A stretch of 14,522 bases of DNA from positions 1 to 14,522 of the forward strand of contig JASLXP010001075.1 in assembly GCA_030740295.1 (NCBI GenBank). Reading direction: 5' to 3'. The stretch's first letter is position 1. Every line of letters begins with the position of its first letter. This DNA is from Planctomycetota bacterium (GTDB taxonomy: Bacteria; Planctomycetota; PUPC01; JACPCR01). Below are positions 6,662 through 14,522 of the stretch, piece by piece. Both the position numbers and the translations under genes were made by a program. The notes under the pieces were generated by a model. The model was not told where the DNA came from. It made no database searches and saw only the letters and a program-made list of their open reading frames with translations.

Positions 6662-7697
6662 GGGCCTGTGCCGATCCTGGGGAAGATTCGCCTTCAGCGA
6701 ACTCGACCTTCATGTCGCCGCGGGCGAATACTTTGTGCTGCTGGGCCCAATCGGTTCCGGCAAGACCCTCCTGATCGAGAGCATTGCCGGATTGCACCGC
6801 CTTGACGCAGGCCGAATCCTGATCGGCGAAAAAGACATCACTGATGCACCGCCCGAACGCCGTGGGATTGGCTTTGTCTACCAACGTTCGCTGTTGTTCC
6901 CGCACATGAATGTCAAAAAAAACATTGGTTTCGGGTTACGTTTTCTGAAGATTTCAGAAACCGAAACGAAGAAAAGGATCAACGATGTGGCCGACCTCAT
7001 TGGCCTGTCCCACCTGCTCGAGCGCGGCACAGAAGACCTCAGTGGCGGAGAACGGCAGAAGGTCGCCCTCGCCCGGGCACTGGCGGCGCAACCGCAAGTG
7101 CTCCTCCTCGATGAGCCACTTTCCCCTCTCGATAACCTGAGCCGAGAAGGCTTGCGGAAGCAGCTCTTGACCGTGCACAGGGAACTCGGCACCACAACCA
7201 TCGAAGTGACTCACGATCAGCTCTCCGCACGCCTCCAGGCCGATCGGGTCGGCGTTATTTCTGATGGCGAAATAATTCAGACCGGGACGATGGAGGAGGT
7301 CTTCGAGCGCCCGCAGTCTGCATTCGTCGCTGAATTTCTTGGAACAGAAAATGTCTATTCCGGAAAAGTCATCGACGATGGTACAGAGAAGAAATTCGTG
7401 CTCGAGTCTGGCCTTCAGATTGATGTCGAGACAGAACTCGCCGGCAAAGCCGGCGCGTGCATCCGGCCTGAATTAGTAAAGGTGCATCCGGAGGGGGAAG
7501 GCGAGGACAACGAAATAGTACTCTCTCTGAGCGACATCTCAGATCTGGGCCCGATGATCCGCCTGACGGGTCGCAACGATCAGACTGAGGTAAGAGCCCT
7601 GATGACGAAACCAGCCTTCACCGCACTCGCAAAGAATGTTGGAGACAGAGTGGCGTTTGAGCTGCCGCGTGAGTCGCTGCACCTCTTCCCTGCGTAA
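6639..7697 (+). CDS. Molybdate/tungstate-type ABC transporter ATP-binding protein with TOBE domain
   Basis: This 352-residue protein is the ATPase partner of the overlapping permease. All nucleotide-binding motifs are intact: Walker A GPIGSGKT at 36-43, Q-loop Q82 in YQRSLLFPH, signature LSGGE at 134-138, Walker B LLLDEP ending at P160 with E159, D-loop SPLD at 162-165 and H-loop H192 in VTHD. Residues from about 235 to the end form a C-terminal TOBE-type domain, which in ModC and WtpC relatives binds oxyanion and regulates transport. The family shared by ModC, WtpC, sulfate and Fe/thiamin ATPases makes the substrate uncertain; the permease core favours tungstate or molybdate. The 23-base overlap with the permease gene implies translational coupling. 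Termination would be in the convergent gap with asnB. Confidence 0.88.
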   Translation: MPSTIRAEGLCRSWGRFAFSELDLHVAAGEYFVLLGPIGSGKTLLIESIAGLHRLDAGRILIGEKDITDAPPERRGIGFVYQRSLLFPHMNVKKNIGFGLRFLKISETETKKRINDVADLIGLSHLLERGTEDLSGGERQKVALARALAAQPQVLLLDEPLSPLDNLSREGLRKQLLTVHRELGTTTIEVTHDQLSARLQADRVGVISDGEIIQTGTMEEVFERPQSAFVAEFLGTENVYSGKVIDDGTEKKFVLESGLQIDVETELAGKAGACIRPELVKVHPEGEGEDNEIVLSLSDISDLGPMIRLTGRNDQTEVRALMTKPAFTALAKNVGDRVAFELPRESLHLFPA

Positions 7698-7861
7698 GCA
7701 TGGAAACAGAGTGTCCAATCCTGGAGGCAGACCATTTCAGTTTCGATTTTCGATTATCGTCTGCTGCCGCCTCTTAGACTCAGACATGAGCTCACCCGAG
7801 AGTCCTCCCCTCAGGCTCTTCCTCCTGGGCGGCTCGCCGCCTCCATCGGCGGGCGCGTGAA
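7698..7861. other. Convergent intergenic gap
   Basis: This gap separates the 3' ends of two convergent genes and should contain terminators for both. The clearest structure is a GC-rich inverted repeat at 7828-7841 (GGCGG, loop CTCG, CCGCC). A second, bulged stem pairs GAGGCAGAC (7724-7732) with GTCTG and CCTC near 7759-7774. Neither is followed by a clear T tract on either strand, so intrinsic termination is not demonstrated. No gene was found. Confidence 0.35.
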
Positions 7862-9853
7862 TCAATGCACGGGATCTGCCTGACCCGCCTCCAGCCATGC
7901 CTGAAACATCAGCACTCCCCACAACGAATTTTTCCAGTCTCGCTTTCCGGACAGATGCTCCTGCCAGCGTTTTCGAATGGGGGCCGGATTCAGAAATCCT
8001 CCGTTGCGAAGTCGCGACTCATTCAGAAGTTCTTCTGCCCAGTCTTTCATAGGGCCGCGAATCCACTCGTTCACGGGCACGGCAAAACCCCGCTTGGGAC
8101 GCCCCATCATCTCTTCAGGGATGTGACGATTCAGCAATTGCCTCAGGGGCCACTTGCCCTGACCGGCCTTGATCATCATCGAGAGAGGAAGGCGGGCCGA
8201 GAACTCGACCACCCGGTGATCGATGATGGGCACGCGCACCTCCAGGCTGTGAGCCATGCTGGCGCGATCCACTTTCACCAGAATGTCATCAGGATGGTAT
8301 TCGGCGAGGTCGAAGGCCATCATCCGCCGGACGGGGTCAGAGAGTTTCAGTTCGCGTTCACTGCGCACAGTCGTCGAGCCCGGTACCAGTTCATCCACTT
8401 CGTGCCAATGTGAAGTGAGGCGTTCATAAAAGGTATCCATGCTGTCGGTACGGAGAATGTCCTCGAAATTTTGAATGCTCTCGCCCAGTGGACGCGAGCC
8501 GAGCGCGCCGGGCAGCATCCCTTTCACCGGTTTTAGAACGGCCTCCCAGCCGGCAACGGGCATGGTTGTCATCATGGTTGCCAAGGCAGAGCGAGCCGGC
8601 CCCGGAAGCTTGCGACTGAAATTCCACAGGCGCTGGCCGAGAGTATATCGGTTGTACCCAGCGAAGAGCTCATCGCCTCCGTCACCGGAAAGCGCGACCG
8701 TTACATGTTGACGGGTGAGGCGAGAGACCAGGTAGGTGGGAATCTGTGAAGAATCCGCAAAGGGCTCGTCATAAGTGGTCGGCAGTTCAGAAATGACCTT
8801 CAGCGCTTCGTCTGAGCTGACGTAGAGCTCCGTGTGCTCTGTGCCGAAGTGGCTCGCCGTTTCCTTGGCGTAAGCTGCTTCGTTGAAGGTCTCGTCGTCG
8901 AAGCCGATGGTGAACGTCTTCACTTCTGAAGAGAGCTTGCTCATCAGCGCAACCACCATCGTGGAATCGATGCCGCCGGAAAGGAAAGCGCCAAGCGGCA
9001 CATCAGAAATCAATCGGCCCCGGACTGCTTCCGTGAGAATTTCCTCGAGAGATTCGAGGGCCTCTTCTGCCCCGCATTCGTGCGGATCGGCTTCTCCTTC
9101 TTCCAGCACTTTCGCGAGTGACCAGTATCGAATCGGCCGAACGATATTGCCCGGACCGAGCGAGTTGGCCGGCTGCGGTTCTATCTCGGCAGACTCAAGC
9201 TGCCCTCGCTTTACAGTGAGGATGGTGCCGGCAGGGAGTTTATAGACATGCTGAAAAATCGAATAAGGCGCAGGGATATAGTTGCGCTGCAGAAAAAGTG
9301 CGAGCACGTCCTGGTCGATCTCGCCTTGCCAGTCCGGGTGTGTTCTCAACGGGCTCAAGGTCGATCCAAAAACCAGGGATTTCCCGAGTTTGCCGTAATA
9401 AAGTGGTTTTATACCGAGTCGATCGCGCACCAGGTGGAGCGCCTGTTTCTGCTTGTCCCAGACGGCAAAAGCAAACATTCCAGCAAATCTCTTCACCGCT
9501 TCCTCAAGTCCCCATTCCTGGATCGCAGCCAGGATCACCTCAGTGTCGCTGTTGCCTTTGAATGGGTAATCCAGGTCTGCACGCAGTTCCCGAAAGTTAT
9601 AGACCTCGCCATTATAACTGATGACATACCTGCCGTTCGCCGAATGCATCGGCTGATGGCCCTGTTCAGACAGGTCGATGATGGAAAGCCTGCGATGGCT
9701 GAGCGCGATTCCGCCGGCCGGATCGGCCCACTGCCCGCAGTCATCCGGCCCCCGGCGGATCATGGTTGATGCCATTCGCCGCGCGTTCTCCGTTATCTCG
9801 CTCGCATTCTTTTCAAGGCCGTCCGGTGTGATGATTCCGCTGATACCACACAT
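7862..9853 (-). CDS. asnB: AsnB-like glutamine-dependent amidotransferase (polysaccharide-cluster type)
   Basis: This 663-residue protein is a class II glutamine amidotransferase fused to an AsnB-type ATP pyrophosphatase domain. Start at 9853 puts the nucleophilic Cys at position 2 (MCGISG), so the longer reading from 9892 is rejected. The glutaminase domain (about 2-200) shows RRGPDD, HRRLSIIDLS, YNGEVYN and SDTEV. The synthetase domain has the PP-loop SGGIDS at 292-297 and SGDGGDE at 389-395. Family members make asparagine, but many located in O-antigen or capsule clusters (WbpS/WbtH type) are thought to amidate uronic-acid residues, and others accompany exosortase systems. Here it lies 8 bases after a UDP-glucuronate 4-epimerase gene, which favours a glycan role; that is inference. 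No exosortase gene is in view. It is the last gene of the minus-strand run. Confidence 0.9.
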   Translation of the reverse strand: MCGISGIITPDGLEKNASEITENARRMASTMIRRGPDDCGQWADPAGGIALSHRRLSIIDLSEQGHQPMHSANGRYVISYNGEVYNFRELRADLDYPFKGNSDTEVILAAIQEWGLEEAVKRFAGMFAFAVWDKQKQALHLVRDRLGIKPLYYGKLGKSLVFGSTLSPLRTHPDWQGEIDQDVLALFLQRNYIPAPYSIFQHVYKLPAGTILTVKRGQLESAEIEPQPANSLGPGNIVRPIRYWSLAKVLEEGEADPHECGAEEALESLEEILTEAVRGRLISDVPLGAFLSGGIDSTMVVALMSKLSSEVKTFTIGFDDETFNEAAYAKETASHFGTEHTELYVSSDEALKVISELPTTYDEPFADSSQIPTYLVSRLTRQHVTVALSGDGGDELFAGYNRYTLGQRLWNFSRKLPGPARSALATMMTTMPVAGWEAVLKPVKGMLPGALGSRPLGESIQNFEDILRTDSMDTFYERLTSHWHEVDELVPGSTTVRSERELKLSDPVRRMMAFDLAEYHPDDILVKVDRASMAHSLEVRVPIIDHRVVEFSARLPLSMMIKAGQGKWPLRQLLNRHIPEEMMGRPKRGFAVPVNEWIRGPMKDWAEELLNESRLRNGGFLNPAPIRKRWQEHLSGKRDWKNSLWGVLMFQAWLEAGQADPVH

Positions 9854-9861
9854 CGGGCTTG

Positions 9862-10860
9862 TCAGTCCTTCCCGTAGTAATCGACATACCACTCAACGAA
9901 AAGCCTTACGCCTTCCTCGAGCGATGTCTTCGGACTGAAGCCAGTGAGGTCTTTGAAGCGAGTCATGTCCGCGTAGGTTTCCTGAACATCGCCGGGTTGC
10001 ATCGGCAGGAAATCCAATTCGGCTTTTTTGCCAAGTGCGCTTTCGAGCAGTCGAATCATTTCCATCACGTTGACCGGGTGGTGGCTGCCGATATTGAGAA
10101 GTTGAAATCGCGCAGGGCTGTCAGCCGGGGATGAGTGCTCCCTGGAAGAAGCCTGCGGCGGCCTATCGAGGACCTGCATGATGCCTTCAACAACGTCGCC
10201 AACATAGGTAAAGTCCCTCTTCATGTCACCGTTGTTGAAGACCTTGATCGGTTTCCCACTGAGGATAGCTTTCGTGAAAATAAAGAATGCCATATCCGGC
10301 CTTCCCCAAGGCCCATAAACAGTGAAGAAGCGTAGACCTGTGGCGGGAATCTCGAAGAGGTGCGAGTAAGCGTGCGCCATCAGCTCATTCGAGCGCTTCG
10401 TTGCGGCGTAAAGTGAAATCTGGTGATCCACCGGATCCGCCTCCCTGAAAGGTTGCTTGACGTTCGCGCCGTAGACGGAGCTTGAGGACGCATAGACCAG
10501 GTGCTCCACTTTGTGCTGACGCGCGGCCTCCAGAATGTTGAGGAAGCCGACCAGATTGCTGCGGGCATAGACATGTGGTGCTTCGAGTGAGTAGCGGACC
10601 CCGGCCTGTGCGCCAAGGTGGACAATCTGCGGGCAGGGCGCGTTCTCAAAAAGAGCGACGAGAGCTTCCCTGTCACTGAAGTCCGTTTCACGAAACTCAA
10701 AGCCTGGCTCAGCCCCGAGGATTTCAAGGCGGTCACGCTTCAGCGAGGCATCGTAATATTCATTCAGATTGTCAATACCGAGCACTTGATGGCCATCATC
10801 AAGCAGCTTCTTGCTCAGGTGAAAGCCAATAAACCCTGCGGCACCAGTGACAAGTATCAC
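9862..10860 (-). CDS. UDP-glucuronate 4-epimerase-like NAD-dependent sugar epimerase
   Basis: This 332-residue protein is an extended short-chain dehydrogenase/reductase. It has the NAD motif TGAAGFIG (G6, G9, G12), the catalytic serine region YASSSSVYG (123-131) and the YAATK pair Y151 and K155. The subgroup is indicated by NEYYDASLKRDRLEIL (33-48), QAGVRYSLE (85-93), RFFTVYGPWGRPDMA and KRDFTYVGDVVEG, all typical of UDP-glucuronate 4-epimerases that interconvert UDP-GlcA and UDP-GalA in the cytoplasm. Start is GTG 10860, sharing GTGA with the tilS stop, with AAGGAA just upstream; the 4-base overlap implies translational coupling. Product feeds a surface glycan containing galacturonate or its derivative, possibly the amide made by the next gene. 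A UDP-glucose 4-epimerase role is less likely from the motifs. Confidence 0.88.
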   Translation of the reverse strand: MILVTGAAGFIGFHLSKKLLDDGHQVLGIDNLNEYYDASLKRDRLEILGAEPGFEFRETDFSDREALVALFENAPCPQIVHLGAQAGVRYSLEAPHVYARSNLVGFLNILEAARQHKVEHLVYASSSSVYGANVKQPFREADPVDHQISLYAATKRSNELMAHAYSHLFEIPATGLRFFTVYGPWGRPDMAFFIFTKAILSGKPIKVFNNGDMKRDFTYVGDVVEGIMQVLDRPPQASSREHSSPADSPARFQLLNIGSHHPVNVMEMIRLLESALGKKAELDFLPMQPGDVQETYADMTRFKDLTGFSPKTSLEEGVRLFVEWYVDYYGKD

Positions 10861-12302
10861 TTACATTCCTTTCGTGTTGTCGGTCGAGCCCAGACAGCGT
10901 CCGCGGACGGCACAACCTCGATCTTTAATACCCGCCGGGTCGATTCCAAAACCTGAAAGCCCTCCGCCATACGGATGCCTGGAATCCAGAAGATCTGTCC
11001 CCGGTCTTCGATCAGTGGGATTCTGTCTCGCTGAGAGCGCGGTAATTTGCATTTGATAAATATTTCTTTCAGTTTTCTGTTTCTCTGCATACCCATGGGA
11101 CGAAAACGATCCCCCGGCTGTCGCGATCGAATGCACAGGGGGGGGTGGATGGCATCGAGATCCACATAGGCTATAGAGTCTGACTGTTTTCGGACCTCTT
11201 CTGGTCCTGGCGCAGCGGCAACAGTCTTTGCTGTGATTCTGGTCCCATCTGGAAGCACTGCTTCACCAGGCACTTCCAACGTCAGGGGATTAAAACGTCC
11301 GGCGGGTGCCTCCGTTTTATAAAGGCAAAACCGTCCGCTTTCCATTGCGAAGTGCGCATGCCGATCCAGCAGGACCTTGCCGGCCCCCTTTTTCAGAATC
11401 TGTAGTGCTTGATCATGATGGATCGACTGCAGCCCGTAGACCAAGCCCAGAAACTCACGCGCCAGAGCGTCCAGGATGCAGGCACGTTCGGCGGGATGAA
11501 GAGAAAGCAGCAGAGCGGATCTCAATTCGACTGTTGCAGACGTTGCGCTCTCCATGAGAAGAGCGGGCAGGTTGGCCATGCTGCTCTGTTCAATGAAATC
11601 CAAGGCTTCTGCCGAATGTCTAGTAAGCCTCAGAATGCTCCTGGAGGCTCCGGGCAGAGCCGTTTCAATCGAAGGCAGAAGCGAATGTCGGATGAAGTTT
11701 CTGAAGTATCTCTGGTCTTCGTTGGTTCGATCTTCACGATACTCTTCACTTGCCTCGTCCAGCCAGGCCAAAACCTCCAGCCGATTACACGCCAGCATGG
11801 GTCGAATAATCTCCACTCCAGATTCACCAAGCTCTCTCCTGGCAGGAATGCCTCTTAACCCACGTAATCCGGTACCCGTAATAATCCGATAAAGCACCGT
11901 TTCGACATTATCGTTGCGATGATGCGCAAGCATGATCTTGGAGACCCCTGCCTCCTTCGCCGTTTCCACAAACAGCCGGTACCGTTCATCCCGTGCCAGT
12001 TCCTCAACAGACCCGCCGCGCCTGTAACAGTCGGGACTGATGGCCTTGACGAAACACTCAACCCCGAGCCTTTCCGCCAAGCGAAGACAGAATTCCTGAT
12101 CCTGATCTGCCTCTTCGCCACGAAGACCATGGTTGATGTGCAGCAGAGAATATTGCAGGTGACATTTCTTCTGGATTTCCGCAACAACCAACGCCAACGC
12201 CACCGAATCTGCCCCTCCGGATACAGCGACCAGTACGGGTTCAGATGGATTCAACATACCGGCCAGTGAGCTTTCAATCTTTTCCACCAGGCCGGTTTCC
12301 AT
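10857..12302 (-). CDS. tilS: tRNA(Ile)-lysidine synthetase
   Basis: TilS attaches lysine to C34 of the CAU-anticodon tRNA-Ile, changing it to read AUA, and is essential in most bacteria. The 481-residue product has the PP-loop SGGADS at 28-33, HHRNDNVET at 127-135, the GTGLRGLRGI segment near 143-152 and the TNEDQRYFRNFIRHSLLP motif near 200-217, all diagnostic. The C-terminal TilS domain is present near 385-470 with RSRQPGDRFRPMG and KLKEIFIKCKLPRSQRDRIP, so this is the long E. coli-type form. Start ATG 12302 has a weak GGGA about 9 bases upstream. It sits between two nucleotide-sugar genes, 39 bases after the wecB-like gene and overlapping the epimerase gene by 4, an unusual setting for a housekeeping tRNA enzyme. 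Confidence 0.95.
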   Translation of the reverse strand: METGLVEKIESSLAGMLNPSEPVLVAVSGGADSVALALVVAEIQKKCHLQYSLLHINHGLRGEEADQDQEFCLRLAERLGVECFVKAISPDCYRRGGSVEELARDERYRLFVETAKEAGVSKIMLAHHRNDNVETVLYRIITGTGLRGLRGIPARRELGESGVEIIRPMLACNRLEVLAWLDEASEEYREDRTNEDQRYFRNFIRHSLLPSIETALPGASRSILRLTRHSAEALDFIEQSSMANLPALLMESATSATVELRSALLLSLHPAERACILDALAREFLGLVYGLQSIHHDQALQILKKGAGKVLLDRHAHFAMESGRFCLYKTEAPAGRFNPLTLEVPGEAVLPDGTRITAKTVAAAPGPEEVRKQSDSIAYVDLDAIHPPLCIRSRQPGDRFRPMGMQRNRKLKEIFIKCKLPRSQRDRIPLIEDRGQIFWIPGIRMAEGFQVLESTRRVLKIEVVPSADAVWARPTTRKECK

Positions 12303-12341
12303 TGTTAGAATATCCCAAGCTAGAACATCTGTCGCGGGAGG

Positions 12342-13409
12342 TCAGTCTATAAGAATCTCAGCAATCCGCTGAGATGCGTTGCCATCACCGTAAGGAGAGT
12401 CCATTTGGACCGGTTCATCAGTCAGAGCATCTTCGATCTGCTGAATGATCTCTTCCCGAACAAATGGAGGAGCCAATCGATTCCAGCCTCCCTCCAGCAA
12501 TTCTACCCACTCCGTGTTTTCTCTGAGCGTTACACAAGGCACCTTGAAAAAGAACGCTTCCTTTTGCACACCCCCAGAATCAGTCACTATCAGTCTGGCG
12601 CTCTGTTCCAACTGGATCATGTCAAGATAGCTTACAGGATCTATCAGACGGATCCTGGTCAATGTCTCAAGCATTCCAGCATTTGTGAGCGCGTTCCTCG
12701 TCCGAGGATGGAGAGGCATAACGATGTTCTGGCTTTGTCCCAGTTGCTGAAGCGCCTCAAATATGGCACCGAGCCGATCGGAAGAATCTGTATTCTCGGC
12801 GCGATGAACTGTCGCCAGAATGTAGTCCTTAGGACCTAATGAGAGCCGGCCGAGAATTTCGCTTTTCTTATCTGCTTTATCAGCAAAGTGGAGAGCGGCA
12901 TCGTACATGACATCGCCAACACAGTGTATCGCCCTGTCAGCCAGGCCTTCTCGTTCGAGGTTGGCAACTGCAGTCAAAGTTGGAGCAAAAAGGATTTCAG
13001 AAAGGTGGTCCGCAACGATGCGGTTTACTTCTTCAGGCATCGTTCGATCGAATGAACGCAAGCCTGCCTCCACATGTGCTACAGGAATATGTAATTTTGA
13101 CGCTGCAAGAGCTCCAGAGAGCGTGGAATTAGTATCTCCGTAAATCAGAACACAACGAGGCTGCTCTTCCAGCATCACACTTTCTAAGTCTGCCAGCATG
13201 CGACCCGTCTGTTCGCCGTGTCGCCCGCCCCCTATATTCAGATTGTATTTGGGCGCCGGAATACCCAGTTCCTCAAAAAACACGTCTGACATATTCTGGT
13301 CATAATGTTGGCCGGTGTGCACCAGGATCTGATGCTGACCTAGTTCTTGGGACAACGGTGCGGCTTTTATGAATTGCGGGCGCGCTCCAACAACCGTAAT
13401 TATTTTCAT
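12342..13409 (-). CDS. wecB: UDP-HexNAc 2-epimerase, non-hydrolysing (WecB/WbpI family)
   Basis: This 355-residue protein has the GT-B-like fold of bacterial UDP-GlcNAc 2-epimerases, which interconvert UDP-GlcNAc and UDP-ManNAc. Motifs are VVGARPQFIKAAPL at 6-19, HTGQHYD at 31-37, YGDTNST with D92, HVEAGLRSFDRTMPEEVNR with E114 and E126/E127, and TVHRAENT with H202. These acidic residues and the His correspond to the known catalytic set. The FFEELGIPAPKYNLNIGGG region and GDVMYDAALHF are especially close to WbpI-type enzymes acting on UDP-2,3-diacetamido-glucuronate, so the exact substrate is open and the symbol covers the family only. ATG 13409 overlaps the upstream stop (ATGA), with GAGGAG just before it. 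Local G+C looks lower than in tilS. Confidence 0.87.
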   Translation of the reverse strand: MKIITVVGARPQFIKAAPLSQELGQHQILVHTGQHYDQNMSDVFFEELGIPAPKYNLNIGGGRHGEQTGRMLADLESVMLEEQPRCVLIYGDTNSTLSGALAASKLHIPVAHVEAGLRSFDRTMPEEVNRIVADHLSEILFAPTLTAVANLEREGLADRAIHCVGDVMYDAALHFADKADKKSEILGRLSLGPKDYILATVHRAENTDSSDRLGAIFEALQQLGQSQNIVMPLHPRTRNALTNAGMLETLTRIRLIDPVSYLDMIQLEQSARLIVTDSGGVQKEAFFFKVPCVTLRENTEWVELLEGGWNRLAPPFVREEIIQQIEDALTDEPVQMDSPYGDGNASQRIAEILID

Positions 13410-14522
13410 GGCTCCTCGGCTCCATCTGAAGAGCCAGCCAAGTGCCGCTGAGTTGCTTCATGCATCGGATGAAAATCCGGCACGAATTCCTTGAGCATTC
13501 TCAACGCCTTTGTGATGTCTCCAGCCTTCGCACGTGCGGCCAACTCCTGTAATCCTTCTGTTGTGACAGGTCTGCCTTCGGTAGGAAGATAATTATCCTC
13601 CCAGGTGCCGGAGAACTTTGTCTTACTCTGATGGCCAGGAAAGTAAAGTTCCTCGTGTAGCTTTTCTCCGGGTCTGAGGCCAATATGGGTTATAGCAACA
13701 TCCCTATCTGGTACCCGGCCGAGTAGACGAATCATATCTTTTGCCATGCGACTGATGGAAACTGGATCGCCCATATCCAGTACGTAAACCTTACCACTGT
13801 CACCCAACGAAGCGGCCTGTAGGATTAACTGAACCGCCTCCGAAGGAAGCATGAAAAAGCGGGTCATTTCGGGGTGTGTAACAGTTACAGGGCCTCCGCT
13901 GAGAATCTGCTCTCTGAAAACAGGCACCACCGACCCTGAGCTCCCCAGCACATTACCAAATCTAACTGCAACAAATTTGCAGTCACTTTCAGCAGCCAGG
14001 GTCTTTATCAAGCACTCACCCAGCCGTTTTGACGCACCCATAATATTAACTGGTCTCGCAGCCTTATCTGTCGATACAAACACAAATGCGATAGTTCCAT
14101 ACTTCGCAGAAAGCGAGGCTGTTACCCTTAGACCTTCCACATTGTTAACCAGGCCCTGGCAGGGATTGACCTCAATAAGATCCACGTGCTTGTATGCCGC
14201 AGCATGGAAAACTAAATCAGGCCGGTGTTTCGAAAAAACAGAATCCATCGACTTTTCGTCCGTTACGTTGACCAGATAATCCAGGATCTTCACCTCTGGA
14301 AACTTCTGCTTCCAGGTCATTCGGACGCGATGCAGGTTTTCTTCCGAACACTCTACCAGGATCATTTCCTTGGGATCATTCAATGCAATCTGGCGTACCA
14401 GTTCGGAGCCTATACTTCCACCAGCCCCGGTAATCATAACTGTGTATCCAGAAACAAACTGACGAATTCCTTCAAGATCCAGAGTCTGCGGATCTCGCTT
14501 CAACAGGTCTTCTATTCTTATA
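13406..14522 (-). CDS. CapD/WbpM-type UDP-GlcNAc 4,6-dehydratase, partial
   Basis: The frame is open to the right edge, so the 5' end is outside the window; about 372 codons are visible. The residues just inside the edge read I-R-I-E-D-L-L-K-R-D-P, matching the linker that in long membrane-anchored CapD/WbpM/PglF proteins joins the transmembrane and CoA-binding-like N-terminal part to the catalytic domain. A start at the TTG at 14503 is therefore probably an artefact. The catalytic domain has GAGGSIGSE, STDKA, and MGASK in which Met replaces the usual Tyr of YxxxK, as in inverting 4,6-dehydratases of the WbpM/FlaA1/PseB group. Further motifs are RFGNVLGSSGSVVP, HPEMTRFFML and RPGEKLHEEL. The product would be a UDP-4-keto-6-deoxy-HexNAc used for O-antigen, capsule or glycoprotein sugars. 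It overlaps the next gene by 4 bases. Confidence 0.88.
   Translation of the reverse strand, partial: IRIEDLLKRDPQTLDLEGIRQFVSGYTVMITGAGGSIGSELVRQIALNDPKEMILVECSEENLHRVRMTWKQKFPEVKILDYLVNVTDEKSMDSVFSKHRPDLVFHAAAYKHVDLIEVNPCQGLVNNVEGLRVTASLSAKYGTIAFVFVSTDKAARPVNIMGASKRLGECLIKTLAAESDCKFVAVRFGNVLGSSGSVVPVFREQILSGGPVTVTHPEMTRFFMLPSEAVQLILQAASLGDSGKVYVLDMGDPVSISRMAKDMIRLLGRVPDRDVAITHIGLRPGEKLHEELYFPGHQSKTKFSGTWEDNYLPTEGRPVTTEGLQELAARAKAGDITKALRMLKEFVPDFHPMHEATQRHLAGSSDGAEEP

Noticed and set aside
9854..9892. N-terminal extension of the AsnB-like protein
   Set aside because: Class II amidotransferases need the Cys right after the initiator Met, which fits only the start at 9853.
11306..12269. Several plus-strand open frames of 80-150 codons
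   Set aside because: All lie antisense to tilS, which has full family motifs across the region.
14501..14503. TTG as the start of the CapD-like gene
   Set aside because: The frame continues to the edge with linker residues typical of the long family form.

Overview
The window looks like chromosome of a Gram-negative-type (diderm) bacterium. It carries lipoprotein signal peptidase, a DksA/TraR-type regulator, HflX, TilS, and part of an envelope-polysaccharide gene cluster. A URO-D superfamily gene and a dksA-lspA pair recall environmental lineages such as PVC-type, Hydrogenedentes-type or Sumerlaeota-type bacteria. The sequence alone does not fix the phylum. I saw no tRNA, rRNA, CRISPR array, insertion sequence or phage gene.

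Layout, left to right. (1) <1-898, minus: a URO-D-family gene cut by the left edge. (2) 1193-1468, plus: a small Cys-rich basic protein of unknown function. (3) 1540-2634, plus: hflX, interrupted by two compensating frameshifts in homopolymer runs. (4) 2635-2959: an intergenic stretch with a strong hairpin and a promoter with a perfect TATAAT. (5) 2960-3850, plus: a dksA/traR-like gene and lspA, 6 nt apart. (6) 3938-5242, plus: a medium-chain Zn-type dehydrogenase resembling sorbose-1-phosphate reductase. (7) 5321-7697, plus: an overlapping permease and ATPase of a molybdate/tungstate-type ABC transporter. The permease has an unusual extra N-terminal membrane domain and no binding-protein gene is adjacent. 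(8) 7698-7861: a convergent intergenic gap. (9) 7862->14522, minus: a five-gene run reading right to left, capD/wbpM-like (cut by the right edge), wecB/wbpI-like, tilS, UDP-glucuronate 4-epimerase-like and asnB-like amidotransferase. Its genes overlap by 4 nt or are separated by at most 39 nt.

The minus-strand run makes sense as nucleotide-sugar supply for a surface glycan. A UDP-GlcNAc-type 4,6-dehydratase and a UDP-HexNAc 2-epimerase shape amino sugars. A UDP-GlcA 4-epimerase makes UDP-GalA, and the AsnB-like amidotransferase could convert a uronic acid to a uronamide. tilS, a tRNA-modification gene, is embedded in this run. Hand counts suggest base composition falls from about 60% G+C to about 45-50% at the tilS/wecB junction, which may mark the edge of an acquired glycan segment.

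No complete, clearly new multi-gene system is evident. The most unusual items are the permease with its extra membrane domain and missing binding protein, the doubly frameshifted hflX, and the Asp-for-His change in the dehydrogenase metal site.
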